A stretch of DNA of 50,114 nt from an uncultured Chlorobiaceae bacterium (lineage in GTDB: Bacteria > Bacteroidota > Chlorobiia > Chlorobiales > Chlorobiaceae). Under the pieces are notes generated by a model. It was not told the origin of the DNA and made no database searches. It worked only from the letters and a program-made list of their open reading frames with translations. The stretch is taken from positions 1 to 50,114 of the forward strand of contig CAIPYV010000110.1 of assembly GCA_903869365.1 (NCBI GenBank), in the 5' to 3' direction. Of this stretch, positions 36,016 through 46,800 are shown piece after piece (position 1 is the first letter of the stretch; every line of letters starts with the position of its first letter). Both the position numbers and the translations under genes were made by a program.

Positions 36016-37377
36016 TCAACCGCCTAATCTGCTGATGAGCTTTTCAGCAACCAGCTTTCCACTAAGCGCAGCCCCTTCCATAGAGGCAAGATAGTGTTGA
36101 TAGGTATAATCGCCGGCAAGGAAGAAGTTTTTGATAGGGCTGATCTGGTCAGGGCGGAATTGATCGACACCTGGAACTGCTTTATAAACCGACTCAGGAA
36201 TTTTGACAATAGTTGCTTTCAACAGCTTTGCATCTCGTGACTTTGGGAATCGTTCATGAATGTCTTTCATGACCAGACCGGTGATGACATCGTTAGGCAT
36301 ATTCATGAGCTGGTGTGCTGGAGCAAGCACAAGGCTCATGACGCTGCCACCGTTTGCCGTTCCCATATTTTTTTGGAAATCTTCAGGGCAGGTAATTGAA
36401 ACATCGGCAAAGGTTGCAAAAATAGTGCCTTGCGAAAACATGAGATTATCAGTGTCGGTTATTTTTCTGTCGAACCAGAGCTGACAGTTTGCAACCGGAC
36501 TGCCTTCAAATTCGTGCAGGTTACGGAAATATTTATAGGTAAGCCACGGAACAGGTATTATTTTTTTAATGTTATGTACTGGCAGAGCAGAAATATAGGC
36601 GTCAGCGTCAATGTTGTGACCGTCATGGAGTACTGCATGTTGAATGCTCTCATCACTGTTCAGTTCAAATCTGCTCAGCTTGGCATCGACAAAAATACGT
36701 CCACCCTTGCCCTGTATATACTGACGCATTGGTTCAATCATCGAATCGCCAGGATTTTTACGAAAAAAGCCAAACTTTGTTGACGTATAATCAGTACCGA
36801 AATATTTGAAAATAGTAATCATCGGTCGGGCGCTGATAACGTTCGGTTCGATGAAGTTCATGGCAAGTGCAATGGCTCGCCACAGCTTCTGCAATGAATG
36901 TTCAGAAGCGCCCTTCAGTCGGTGCCATTCCGAATAGGTCATATGATCCTGGGAGCGAAAATACTCCTCATTACCTATAATGGCAGGGAAGAGACCCTTG
37001 ATAAGAGAAATTTTATCCCACATGGTGAGAAAATCGGTCTGTAGACCACCCACCATCTCCGCCCAGGGGCTCGGTAGTTTTGCTTTTTTAAAATAAGACT
37101 GTCTTCCGTCAGACTCGGCATAGATGAGTGCATGCTCTTTCCAGTGATAATTATCTTCAGCACCGACTCGTTTGAGGTATTTCTGAAGCTGTTCGTAACC
37201 TCCGAAAACAATATGAAGTCCAGACTCTATGGAATCGCCGTCACTGTCTTTCCAGACGGAAACTTTTCCGCCAAGTATTTTGCGTTTCTCATAAATCTCA
37301 ACAGAGTGTCCTCGATCCACAAGTTCTATCGCTGCGCTGAGTCCCGCAACTCCTGCGCCGAAAATTGCTATTTTCAC
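36016..37377 (-). CDS. crtQ: Plant-type carotene desaturase (CrtQ-like)
   Basis: A 453-aa FAD-dependent desaturase. FAD-binding Rossmann motif is IAIFGAGVAGLSAAIELVDR; GGKVSVWKDSDGDSIESGLH follows. A C-terminal dinucleotide/FAD contact is FLAGDYTYQHYLASMEGA. Blocks such as LWRAIALAMNFIEPNVISAR resemble zeta-carotene desaturase more than phytoene desaturase, so CrtQ is preferred, but CrtP is possible. Green sulfur bacteria use this CrtP/CrtQ/CrtH route to lycopene. It is the first gene of the operon with arsS and the transferases, 16 bp before arsS. Confidence 0.8.
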   Translation of the reverse strand: MKIAIFGAGVAGLSAAIELVDRGHSVEIYEKRKILGGKVSVWKDSDGDSIESGLHIVFGGYEQLQKYLKRVGAEDNYHWKEHALIYAESDGRQSYFKKAKLPSPWAEMVGGLQTDFLTMWDKISLIKGLFPAIIGNEEYFRSQDHMTYSEWHRLKGASEHSLQKLWRAIALAMNFIEPNVISARPMITIFKYFGTDYTSTKFGFFRKNPGDSMIEPMRQYIQGKGGRIFVDAKLSRFELNSDESIQHAVLHDGHNIDADAYISALPVHNIKKIIPVPWLTYKYFRNLHEFEGSPVANCQLWFDRKITDTDNLMFSQGTIFATFADVSITCPEDFQKNMGTANGGSVMSLVLAPAHQLMNMPNDVITGLVMKDIHERFPKSRDAKLLKATIVKIPESVYKAVPGVDQFRPDQISPIKNFFLAGDYTYQHYLASMEGAALSGKLVAEKLISRLGG

Positions 37378-37765
37378 CGTTACTTATGATTTTTGATTAC
37401 AAGAGATGTGGATTGCCTGAATCAAGGCGTTAATATAAGTATTTATTATAAAACATTTCATCGCCTTTCCCAGGCAGTAGATTAAAATGGTCGAGGTTGA
37501 TTGAGTGTAGCTTGATGCGCAATATATTAAGTATTATTGCATTTTTACGTTGTTGCGTGCATCCGTTCAAAAAAAGTCGGGTCGTCAATGAGGCACAAAA
37601 TCTGTAAATTACACCACCGATGACAAGCTATTCGAAATAGTGTTTATATTTCATACGGATAACGTATTAAAATATTAGGGATAGGTATGTAACATTCAGG
37701 TTTCCATATTCACCTGTTTTTATCCAGTATATAAATAAATAATTGCAAATAAGTAATCATACTTT
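37378..37765. promoter_or_regulatory. 388-bp divergent intergenic region (crtQ-like operon / hybrid kinase)
   Basis: AT-rich, with no gene recognised on either strand. Promoters of both divergent transcripts must be here. A small inverted repeat, CTATT-CGA-AATAG, lies at 37628-37640. I could not assign -35/-10 elements with confidence. Confidence 0.4.
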
Positions 37766-40700
37766 ATGCAAAACGACAGCAATAAAGAAAACTGCAGAGA
37801 TAGCCATTACCAGCAATGCGATAATGCGTTCCATGTCATATTCAATAACATTGCTGAACCAGTGTTTATTATTGATCGTGAGGGAAAAATTCTTGAAGCG
37901 AACTTCGCATTTGCTGACATATTTGGCCGACAAGTACAAGAGTGTTTGCATGTGATCGTTTATGATCTTCTTCCTCCTGAATTGGCAGAATCTCGGAAAG
38001 AAATGGCTGATAAAGCCTTCCGCACTCATAAGCAAATCATTTTTGAAGATGAACGAAGCGGCCATTTTATTCGTCATTCAATTAACCCGATAGCCGAAAA
38101 AGACGGCACAATTTCCAGACTTTATATTATCTCACAAGATATTACCGAAATTAAGGCTGTCCAGAATGAATCGAAGAATTACCAGATTTTCAGCAACAGT
38201 GTGATTGAGGCTATTCCCGGTGCTTTCTATATGCTTGACGCTGAAGGACGTTTTGTCGTCTGGAATGCTTATCAACGTGACATTATTATTGGAAAACCAG
38301 AAGGTGAAATGGTAAATATCTTCGGCATTGATTCCATTCATCCAGATGATAAAGCCTGTATAGCAGAAAAAATGGCGCATATCATGCAGTATGGTACTGA
38401 AGAATCTGAAGAAGCAAAAGTTCTCATCCACGGTGGCCCTGAATTCCGATGGTTTCGAGTATCGGGCAAGAGAATTATCATCAACAATAACCCATTTCTC
38501 ATTGGGATAGGAACAGATATCACTGATCGCAAGAAGAGTGAAGAATCTGCGTTGAAAAATAGCGAGGAGCGATTTCGGAAACTGTTTGAGGAACACTCCT
38601 CCATCATGCTGGTCATAGATCCCATTACGCAACATATCCTTGATGCCAATCATGCAGCGGCTAACTTTTATGGGTGGTCAATTGATGAACTTAAAAAGTT
38701 GAGTGTAGAGCATCTTTCAATGTTATCTATGGAGTGTCTCATGGATGACATAAAAAATATGAGGATATCGAGACTGAACAAATTCTCAAGTATTCACAAG
38801 AGAGCGAACGGCTCCATTCGCGATGTTGAAGTAGCAATGAACGTGATTGTTATTGAGGGTAAAGAACTCATCTACGCGATCATTGCCGATATCACCGAGC
38901 GCAAGCAGACTGAGCAGGCATTGCTGGAGAGCGAAAAAAAGTTCCGCTCTATTACGGAACAAATGTCAGAGATGGTTTTTGTTACTGACTCCAAAGGATA
39001 TGTAACCTATGTTTCACCGACTGTTGAAAAAGTTACCGGATATAAGCCTGATGAAGTAGTTGGTCATCTCTTTAGCGAATTTATGGTGGAAGAGGATATT
39101 TCAAGAGCTGTTGAACATTTCAGCGTCGCCCTGTCGCATCATTTGAGCAATCAGGTTCTGGAATTCAAGTACAGGAAAAAAAACGGTTCTTGTTTTGATA
39201 CAGAAGTTCATTCTCAATATTTTGACAACAACGGCTCTGCCGGCGTAATCGGCTTGATCCTTGATATTACCGATCGCAAGCAGACTGAAAAACAACTCAA
39301 AAAACTGAGTGCAGCGATACAGCAAAGTCCCGCTGTTGTCGTTATTACCGATCCCCTTGGTGATATAGAATACGTCAACCCAATGTTTACAATACTTACA
39401 GGGTATTCTTCTGAAGAAGTAATAGGAAATAATCCCCGTATCCTGCAATCAGGCCTGACTCCAGCAGAGGTCTACGAAAATCTATGGCAAACAATTCTTT
39501 CAGGAGGCATTTGGCGTGGAGAGTTCCAGAACAAGAAGAAAAACGGTGAATTGTTCTGGGAAACAGCGGTTATCTCCGCCATTCTCGATAATAAAGGGGT
39601 GATAACCAATTATGTGGCGGTCAAGGAAGATGTTACTGCACAGAAAAAAATGTTAGGCGAATTGATCGAAGCTAAGGAGAAAGCAGAAGAGAGCGACCGG
39701 TTGAAATCAGCATTTCTGGCCAATATCAGTCATGAGATACGCACCCCGATGAATGGCATTCTTGGCTTTGCTCAACTGCTGAAGGAACCTGATGTGTCCG
39801 AAGAGGAACAGAGCGAATATATCGATCTGATTCAGCAAAGTGGCGAACGCATGTTGAGTCTTATTAACAACCTTATCAATATTTCGCTTATCGAAGCAGG
39901 TGAGATGAAGCTGCATCTGACCGCCACTCCGGTCAACGAACTGTTGCGAGATCTCTATGCCTTTTTCAAGCCGGAAATGAACAAAAAAGGATTGCTTTTT
40001 ACCTGTAGCACACCTCTTCCAGACAGCGAAAGCATCATTCAAACCGACAATGGAAAACTGGCCCAGATTTTGACAAACCTTATCCAGAATGCCCTGAAAT
40101 TCACGAACTCCGGAACAATTGACCTCGGATATAAGAAGATAAAGAGTACCCTGGAATTTTTTGTTCTTGATACAGGCATAGGTATTGCTCATGACATGAA
40201 AGAGAAAATATTCGATCGTTTTCATCAGGTTAATAACCGCATGACCCGAACCCACGAGGGAGCAGGTCTCGGTTTGAGCATTTCCAAGGTCTATGTGGAA
40301 ATGCTGGGAGGTACGACCCGGGTCGAATCGAGTGAAAATAGAGGAAGTGAATTCTATTTCACGCTGCCCTATAACCCTTCAGATTTCAAGACAATGCCTC
40401 CCTCTTCTCTTGCAACTGAGGAATCAGCCGTATCTTTCCCCGACATGATTATTCTCATTGCCGAAGATGACGAAGTGAGTCGCTTACTGCTTTTGACAAG
40501 CCTGAAAAACGCAAACATCACCACCTTGTCGGCCGTTAATGGACAAGAGGCCGTGATCATGGTTGAGCAACACCCGGAGATCAATCTCGTTCTCATGGAC
40601 GTTAAAATGCCTTTGATGAATGGTTATGAAGCGACAACTCTTATCAAAAAGATTCGGCCTGACCTGCCGGTTATCGTCCAGACTGCGTTTACTTCAAAAG

Positions 40701-40804
40701 AAGAGAGGCAAAAAGCACAGGACGCGGGTTGCGATGGCTTCATCACCAAGCCCGTCAATAACGATGAGCTGTTTGTGCTTATAAATAAAGTACTTAATAA
40801 TTAA
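37766..40804 (+). CDS. Hybrid sensor histidine kinase with five PAS regions and a receiver
   Basis: A 1012-aa cytoplasmic kinase (no signal peptide or membrane helix). PAS-like segments lie at about residues 20-135, 140-265, 270-385, 390-505 and 510-630, most ending in DITDRK/DITERK-type linkers. Then come the HisKA box SAFLANISHEIRTPMNGILG, HATPase motifs NALKFT, DTGIGIAHDMKEKIF and GAGLGLSISK, and a C-terminal receiver (AEDDEVSRLLL, LMDVKMPLMNGYEA, TKPVNNDE). Multiple PAS domains suggest redox, gas or light sensing by a bound cofactor, which is inference. It phosphorylates its own receiver; no downstream partner is adjacent. Confidence 0.95.
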   Translation: MQNDSNKENCRDSHYQQCDNAFHVIFNNIAEPVFIIDREGKILEANFAFADIFGRQVQECLHVIVYDLLPPELAESRKEMADKAFRTHKQIIFEDERSGHFIRHSINPIAEKDGTISRLYIISQDITEIKAVQNESKNYQIFSNSVIEAIPGAFYMLDAEGRFVVWNAYQRDIIIGKPEGEMVNIFGIDSIHPDDKACIAEKMAHIMQYGTEESEEAKVLIHGGPEFRWFRVSGKRIIINNNPFLIGIGTDITDRKKSEESALKNSEERFRKLFEEHSSIMLVIDPITQHILDANHAAANFYGWSIDELKKLSVEHLSMLSMECLMDDIKNMRISRLNKFSSIHKRANGSIRDVEVAMNVIVIEGKELIYAIIADITERKQTEQALLESEKKFRSITEQMSEMVFVTDSKGYVTYVSPTVEKVTGYKPDEVVGHLFSEFMVEEDISRAVEHFSVALSHHLSNQVLEFKYRKKNGSCFDTEVHSQYFDNNGSAGVIGLILDITDRKQTEKQLKKLSAAIQQSPAVVVITDPLGDIEYVNPMFTILTGYSSEEVIGNNPRILQSGLTPAEVYENLWQTILSGGIWRGEFQNKKKNGELFWETAVISAILDNKGVITNYVAVKEDVTAQKKMLGELIEAKEKAEESDRLKSAFLANISHEIRTPMNGILGFAQLLKEPDVSEEEQSEYIDLIQQSGERMLSLINNLINISLIEAGEMKLHLTATPVNELLRDLYAFFKPEMNKKGLLFTCSTPLPDSESIIQTDNGKLAQILTNLIQNALKFTNSGTIDLGYKKIKSTLEFFVLDTGIGIAHDMKEKIFDRFHQVNNRMTRTHEGAGLGLSISKVYVEMLGGTTRVESSENRGSEFYFTLPYNPSDFKTMPPSSLATEESAVSFPDMIILIAEDDEVSRLLLLTSLKNANITTLSAVNGQEAVIMVEQHPEINLVLMDVKMPLMNGYEATTLIKKIRPDLPVIVQTAFTSKEERQKAQDAGCDGFITKPVNNDELFVLINKVLNN

Positions 40805-40995
40805 CATAACAGCTATCACGTTCGACTGACAGAGCACAAGCCTCGTTAATCACTGTTTCAAGAGATAACAACCCCATTCAAAATCGTTGGTCATACTGCA
40901 AAGTCGAAGGTGTTCCTAAATTATTTAAGATATTTGTCGAAAAAGTTGCGAATTCTAAAGAAACCGGTTGTTATTTTCTTATTATTGGTTAATTT

Positions 40996-41009
40996 CCAAT
41001 TAAAATTGG
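40996..41009. promoter_or_regulatory. Inverted repeat upstream of the Lrp-type regulator, possible operator
   Basis: CCAATT-AA-AATTGG, a 6-bp-arm inverted repeat, sits 18 bp before the regulator's ATG. Palindromic AT-rich sites are typical for Lrp/AsnC autoregulation. Assignment is by position. Confidence 0.45.
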
Positions 41010-41027
41010 GTTAAACAAAATTATGTT

Positions 41028-41552
41028 ATGTCGGGCCATCTTGATCTGATCGACCTTAAAATTATTGAGTCTCTTGGAGAAAACGGTAGAGTTCGATTGA
41101 GCGAACTGGCTGAAATTGTCGGCCTTTCCATCCCCTCTGTCAGTGAGCGGCTGGATAAGCTTCAGAAGAACGGTATCATTAAAGGTTTTTCCATGGAGGT
41201 GGATGAGCGTCAGCTCGGTTTTGATATCCATGCTTTTGTGCGGGTAAGAATCGATTCCTCAAAGCATTACAAGTCTTTTATGGAGCATGTCATGAAAGAG
41301 GATGAGATTATGGAGTGTTTTTCCGTGACCGGCGAAGGCTCGCATATTTTAAAAGTCATGACGCATAACACAGCATCACTTGAGATGTTTCTTTCAAGGA
41401 TACAGAGTTGGCCCGGAGTGCTTTCTACCAATACAAGCTTTGTGCTTTCACAGTTGAAGAAAAATAAAAAGATCAGTGCCGAAATCGTTCGGACCAATCT
41501 TCAGGACCGTCAGGTACTGATCACATTTGATGAAAAAAAATCAAGGAAATAA
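41028..41552 (+). CDS. Lrp/AsnC-family transcriptional regulator
   Basis: A 174-aa protein with an N-terminal helix-turn-helix (LDLIDLKIIESLGENGRVRL, then SELAEIVGLSIPSVSERLDK) and a C-terminal RAM ligand-binding domain (about 70-150; FVRVRIDSSKH, SVTGEGSHILKVMT). It lies just upstream of type III glutamine synthetase in the same direction, so it probably senses an amino acid and controls that gene and itself. An alternative ATG lies at 41023 in another frame and is not used. Confidence 0.92.
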   Translation: MSGHLDLIDLKIIESLGENGRVRLSELAEIVGLSIPSVSERLDKLQKNGIIKGFSMEVDERQLGFDIHAFVRVRIDSSKHYKSFMEHVMKEDEIMECFSVTGEGSHILKVMTHNTASLEMFLSRIQSWPGVLSTNTSFVLSQLKKNKKISAEIVRTNLQDRQVLITFDEKKSRK

Positions 41553-41624
41553 TAAAGACAAGAGAGGTTCATTTTTTCGGAGACAACACACACCAATATC
41601 ATGCAAATCAACAAGGAGGGTCTT

Positions 41625-43769
41625 TTGAAGAGCGACAGTAAAATTCCGGTTTCCACCTACTTTGGTTCGATGACCTTTGATCACAAGGCCATGCGAGCAA
41701 AACTTCCTAAAGAGGAATTTGCCGCCTTGCAGGATACCATCAAAGCAGGTAAAAAAATATCTTCAGCAATCGCCGGTGTTGTTGCGCACGGCATGAAAGA
41801 GTGGGCAATGGAGCAGGGCGCTACTCATTACACCCACTGGTTCCAGCCTATGACGGGATCAACAGCGGAAAAACATGATGCATTTTTATCCATTGACCGC
41901 GATGGTACTCCCATCGAGCGTTTTTCCGGTGAACAGCTCATCCAGGGTGAGCCTGATGCGTCAAGCTTTCCGTCAGGCGGAATGCGTACTACCTTTGAAG
42001 CACGAGGTTATACCGCATGGGATCCTTCCAGCCCTGCTTTTCTTATGAAGGGAGGCAAAGATTTGACTCTTTGTATTCCAACTGTTTTCATTTCCTATCA
42101 CGGCGAAGCACTTGATGCCAAGACTCCGTTGTTACGTTCAATGGAAGCTGTCAGCAAATCGGCCATCCGTCTGCTTGAAGTCCTTGGAGTTACTGGTGTC
42201 ACACGAGTAAAAACCTTTGCCGGCTGTGAACAGGAATATTTCCTTATCGACAAGAAATTCTATACCGAACGTCCTGATCTTGTCATGTGCGGTCGTACCC
42301 TGCTTGGTGCCCTTCCACCGAAAGGCCAGCAGCTTGAAGACCACTATTTTGGTTCGATTCCAGACCGTGTGCTTGAGTTCATGCAGGATGTTGAACATGA
42401 GCTCTATCTGCTTGGTATTCCAGCCAAGACCCGTCACAACGAGGTTGCACCTCATCAGTTTGAAATTGCACCGATTTTTGAAGAGGCCAACATTGCCGTT
42501 GATCACAACCTGCTTGTCATGGAAGTGATGAGAAAGATAGCGGACAAAAAAGGCTTTGCCCTTCTTCTCGCTGAAAAGCCGTTTGCCGGCATCAACGGTT
42601 CAGGAAAGCACAACAACTGGTCGATCGGAACCAATACCGGTGTTAATCTGCTTGATCCAGGTGATACTCCTGAAAAGAATGTTCAATTTCTTGTCTTCCT
42701 TGTAGCCGTCCTCAAAGGTGTCTATAAGAGAGCTGATGTTCTGAGAATGTCAATAGCCAGTATGGGCAACGATCACCGTCTTGGTGCCAACGAAGCTCCT
42801 CCGGCTGTTGTAACCGTCTTCCTTGGCGAGTTGCTTGAAAGAGTGCTTGATGCCATCGAAAGCGGCAAGGTTGACCTGAAAACAGAGAAACAGGTTCTCA
42901 ATCTCGGTCTTTCACAGGTTCCGGAAGTCAATAAGGACTATACCGACCGTAACCGTACATCACCGTTTGCCTTCACAGGCAACAAGTTCGAGTTCAGAGC
43001 TGTTGGTTCATCCCAGGCTGCCTCTGTACCGAACATGGTGCTCAACACCCTTATGGCCGAAGCTCTTGACGAAATATCTGACGCTATTGTCACAAAACTC
43101 AAAGCTGGAAAGGAAAAGGAATCTGCAATCCTTGAAACACTTCGCGAGCAGATTACCGCTACCAAGCCCATCCGTTACCAGGGTGACAACTATGCCGAGG
43201 CACTTCAGAAGGCAGCCAGTGAGAGAGGTCTTCCGAACCTGAAGAACACCCCACAGGCACTCAGAGCCCTGCTTAAGAAAGATGTACAGGATATGTTTAT
43301 CAAATATGGTGTTTTGAGTCATCAGGAGATTGAGGCTCGCCTCCACATTCGTCTCGAACGCTATGTCAAGGGTATTGATATTGAAGCCCGCACACTGCAG
43401 CTCATGCTGAAGACCTTTGTTATTCCTGATGTGTCCGAATACCAGGGCGATCTCGGTAACTCCTTCAATAACCTGCTTGCCGCAGCTGATGCTATCGGAC
43501 TTTCCGACAAGGCACTCAAGAGTCAGGCTGATAACCTTAAAGTGGTCGCTGAAAACCTTTCGACTCTTATTGATCTTACTGCTGAACTTGATGAGGCTGT
43601 TGAAAAGATTGAAACACTGAAAACAGAGTTTGAGAAAGCTGACTATTGCGCTGATGAACTTCTCCCGTTCATGAGCACCGTGCGTGAGGTGGCCGACAGA
43701 CTCGAACAGGTTGTGGATCGTAGCCGCTGGCAGCTGCCAACCTATTCCGAAATGCTCTTTGAGCATTAA
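41625..43769 (+). CDS. glnN: Glutamine synthetase, type III
   Basis: ATP-dependent amidation of glutamate, about 714 aa, the large GSIII class. Diagnostic blocks include VSTYFGSMTFDHKAM, GMKEWAMEQGATHYTHWFQP, AGCEQEYFLIDKKFY, KTRHNEVAPHQFEIAPIFEE, KPFAGINGSGKHNNWSIGTN and a C-terminal helical domain. I start at TTG 41625, because AAGGAGG at 41613-41619 precedes it at ideal distance; the in-frame ATG at 41601 (giving 722 aa) has no clear ribosome-binding site and the added residues precede the conserved region. It follows the Lrp regulator by ~70 bp and ends before a terminator. Confidence 0.95.
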   Translation: MKSDSKIPVSTYFGSMTFDHKAMRAKLPKEEFAALQDTIKAGKKISSAIAGVVAHGMKEWAMEQGATHYTHWFQPMTGSTAEKHDAFLSIDRDGTPIERFSGEQLIQGEPDASSFPSGGMRTTFEARGYTAWDPSSPAFLMKGGKDLTLCIPTVFISYHGEALDAKTPLLRSMEAVSKSAIRLLEVLGVTGVTRVKTFAGCEQEYFLIDKKFYTERPDLVMCGRTLLGALPPKGQQLEDHYFGSIPDRVLEFMQDVEHELYLLGIPAKTRHNEVAPHQFEIAPIFEEANIAVDHNLLVMEVMRKIADKKGFALLLAEKPFAGINGSGKHNNWSIGTNTGVNLLDPGDTPEKNVQFLVFLVAVLKGVYKRADVLRMSIASMGNDHRLGANEAPPAVVTVFLGELLERVLDAIESGKVDLKTEKQVLNLGLSQVPEVNKDYTDRNRTSPFAFTGNKFEFRAVGSSQAASVPNMVLNTLMAEALDEISDAIVTKLKAGKEKESAILETLREQITATKPIRYQGDNYAEALQKAASERGLPNLKNTPQALRALLKKDVQDMFIKYGVLSHQEIEARLHIRLERYVKGIDIEARTLQLMLKTFVIPDVSEYQGDLGNSFNNLLAAADAIGLSDKALKSQADNLKVVAENLSTLIDLTAELDEAVEKIETLKTEFEKADYCADELLPFMSTVREVADRLEQVVDRSRWQLPTYSEMLFEH

Positions 43770-43784
43770 TCCGGTAATCCCATC

Positions 43785-43820
43785 CAATAAAAAAGGTCCG
43801 CCACAAGCGGACCTTTTTTT
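43785..43820. terminator. Bidirectional intrinsic terminator between glnN and mfd
   Basis: A near-perfect hairpin: AAAAAGGTCCGC, a five-base loop, then GCGGACCTTTTTTT. A runs and T runs flank both sides, so it can end transcripts from glnN (+) and mfd (-). Confidence 0.9.
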
Positions 43821-43839
43821 GTTACCAGCTTCTCAGCAC

Positions 43840-46800
43840 TCAAATCTCAGAACTCAATGCTTTTGATGCGGCGTTGAGTCTTTTCAGCAATGCCGAATAC
43901 TCATCGATCAAAGCGGTAGGAGTAGAATCTGTACCTGCTGGATGATGCAGGAGCAGTTTCATTTTTTTATCCATATTAAAGCCGGGTTTGTACTTTTGCA
44001 TCCATGGTTCCTGAACCGAAATAAAGAGGTACTGGAAAAAATCCCTGTTGCCAAGAGCTTCATCATGCTGATCAGGGAGAAAAAAGGTTACATGATGCTT
44101 TTGAATATCAATTTTTTCAAGTCCGAGAGACGATCCCGTGATTTTAAGTTTTGTCAGCAAAAGCAGGTTAGAAACCTCCTCAGGCAGGGAACCGAACCTG
44201 TCCTTAAGTTCGACTGCAAGGGCGTCGATCTTTTCTTCTGAAGGCGCTTTTGAGATTTTGTCATAATAGGCAAAGCGTTCATGGGTTGCGTTGACATAAT
44301 AATCCGGAATGAGAGCATCAAAGAAAAAGAGAAGATCACAAGATTTTGTTTGCCGTTCCGTTGGTTTGCCCTCTTCTGAAAACATGTGGCTGAATTCGGT
44401 TGATTTCAGTTCTGCCACAGTCTCCGCAAGCATTTTCTGATAGAGATCAAAACCAAGTTCATGGATATATCCGGATTGCTCAGCACCAAGCAGATTCCCT
44501 GCACCGCGGATATCGAGATCGCGAAGGGCGATGTTAAAGCCTGATCCGAGTTCTGTAAAGCTTTCAATAACGGCAAGACGCTGAACAGCCTCCCTTTTCA
44601 GGGTGTGCAGCGGTGGCGTGATCAGGTAGCAGTAAGCTTTTCGATCGCTTCGTCCCACTCTTCCGCGCAACTGGTAGAGATCGGAAAGTCCGAACATGTC
44701 AGCCCGATTGATAATGATGGTATTGGCATTCGATATGTCAAGACCGGAGCCGATAATCGTGGTGGAGATAAGCACGTCAACCTCTTTCTGCATGAAATCC
44801 ATCATGATTTTTTCCAGCTCCTTCGAGGGTAACTGGCCATGAGCGAAGACAATCCGAGCGGACGGCACAAGCTCTCTCAGGGTAATCAGGATATCATCAA
44901 GAGAAGAAATCCGGTTATGCAGAAAAAATACCTGCCCCTCCCGTTTGATTTCCCTGCGTATAGCCGATTGAATAAGTGCCGGGTCATAATCGGTAATAAT
45001 TGTTTCTACCGGTTGGCGGTTTTTTGGAGGAGTTGAGACAATCGAAAGATCTCGTGCCCCAAGCATGGAAAACTGCAGGGTTCTGGGAATAGGTGTTGCC
45101 GACATAGTCAAGGTATCAACACCAGGGAACTGTTCCCGCAGTTTCTCTTTCACTTCAACCCCGAAGTGCTGCTCTTCATCAATCACCAGAAGTCCAAGCT
45201 CTTTAAAGTGAACGTCCTTCGATACCAGTCGATGAGTACCGATGACAATATCAATCAGTCCCAGCTCTATTTTTTTAAGTATTTCCAATTGTTCCTTTCT
45301 CGTCACAAAACGACTGAGAACTGCAATGGAAATCGGAAAATTCTCAAATCTTCTGGTAAACGACTCGGCATGCTGATGGGCAAGAATAGTAGTCGGAGTC
45401 AGCACGGCAACCTGCTTTTTTGATTCCACAGCCTTGAATGCCGCTCTCATGGCAATTTCGGTTTTTCCGAAACCCGCATCCCCACAGATCAGCCTGTCCA
45501 TTGGATGAGGCTCCTGCATATCCTTTTTAACAGCCTCGATTGCCTTAAGCTGATCGGGGGTTTCGTCAAAAATAAAAGAGGACTCAAATTCGCGTATGAA
45601 GATAGAGTCCGCATCAAAGGCAAAACCCGGTTGCATTTTTCGCTGAGCATAAACTGTGATAAGGTTTATGGCAATATCACGAAGCTTCTTGCGAACCTTA
45701 TCCTTTTTAGCAGCCCATTTAGAACTTCCAAGTTTGGATAACGATGGAAGGGAGCTTTCCGAAGCAGCATATTTCGAGAGCAGGTTGATATTCTGAACAT
45801 TAACAAAAAGCTGATCGCCCCCGGAATATTCTATAAGCACAGATTCCTGCTCGGAATTTCCCACCGTTATGGTTTCAAGGGATTTGAAAATTCCGATACC
45901 GTAATCCTCATGGACGACATAATCCCCAACTTTAAGCTTCTGGAGATCCTTGAGTGAGATTCCACGTATTTTTCGTTTACGATGCGCCTTATGTGAGTGA
46001 AGTTTTCCGAAAATGTCGGATTCAGTATAAAGGTCAAGATCACCGAACGTGAAGCCGGTATGCAGGTTGATCGGAATCCAGCTTGCTTCAAGGGTATTCC
46101 TGCTTCCAGAATTCATCATTTCCTCAGTCAGAAAATCGGTCAACTCCTCGATTTCGCGGCGTGAACTGGTTGCAAAAAGCGGCTTTTTATTAGTAGCAGC
46201 TTCATTTTGCAGCAGGGTGGCAAGAATGCGGAAATTTGCATGAAGCTTTTTTTGTGCGTTTGAACTGAAGTCAATTGCCGAAGCCGAAGGGTGGCTGATG
46301 CTGACACAGCGAAACCGTGAAAGTGCATGAACCAAGGAATCATGATTATCCCGCGAGGCAAACTCCGTTGAGTCATCGATGATAATAACTGTTGAAGGAT
46401 CGAGATAGTCAAGAATTTTTGTTTCAGCTCCGGCGGTGTTTGTTGTCGAATCTGTAAAGCTCGCCGAAATATCAGCCGCACTCAATGTTTTTCCTGAAAG
46501 CTGACTGTTGATGTCAAAAATGCGCAGCGATATGACGGTATCTCCGAAAAATTCCACTCGAACAGGTTCCCTTGCTCCAAAAGAAAATGCATCAATAATA
46601 GAACCTCGAACGGAGAACTCACCCTCGTCCTCAACAAACTCTCTCTGCTCAAAGCCGTTTGCGGCAAGAAACCGTTTCAGGGCTTCATACCCCGAATCCT
46701 GGTCGATTTTTAGTCGAAAAATCCGATTTTCGGCATCCAGTGGTTTACAAAGGGTGACATCGAGATCATCAAAAAAGGAGAGTAAGAGCGATTTTTTTTT

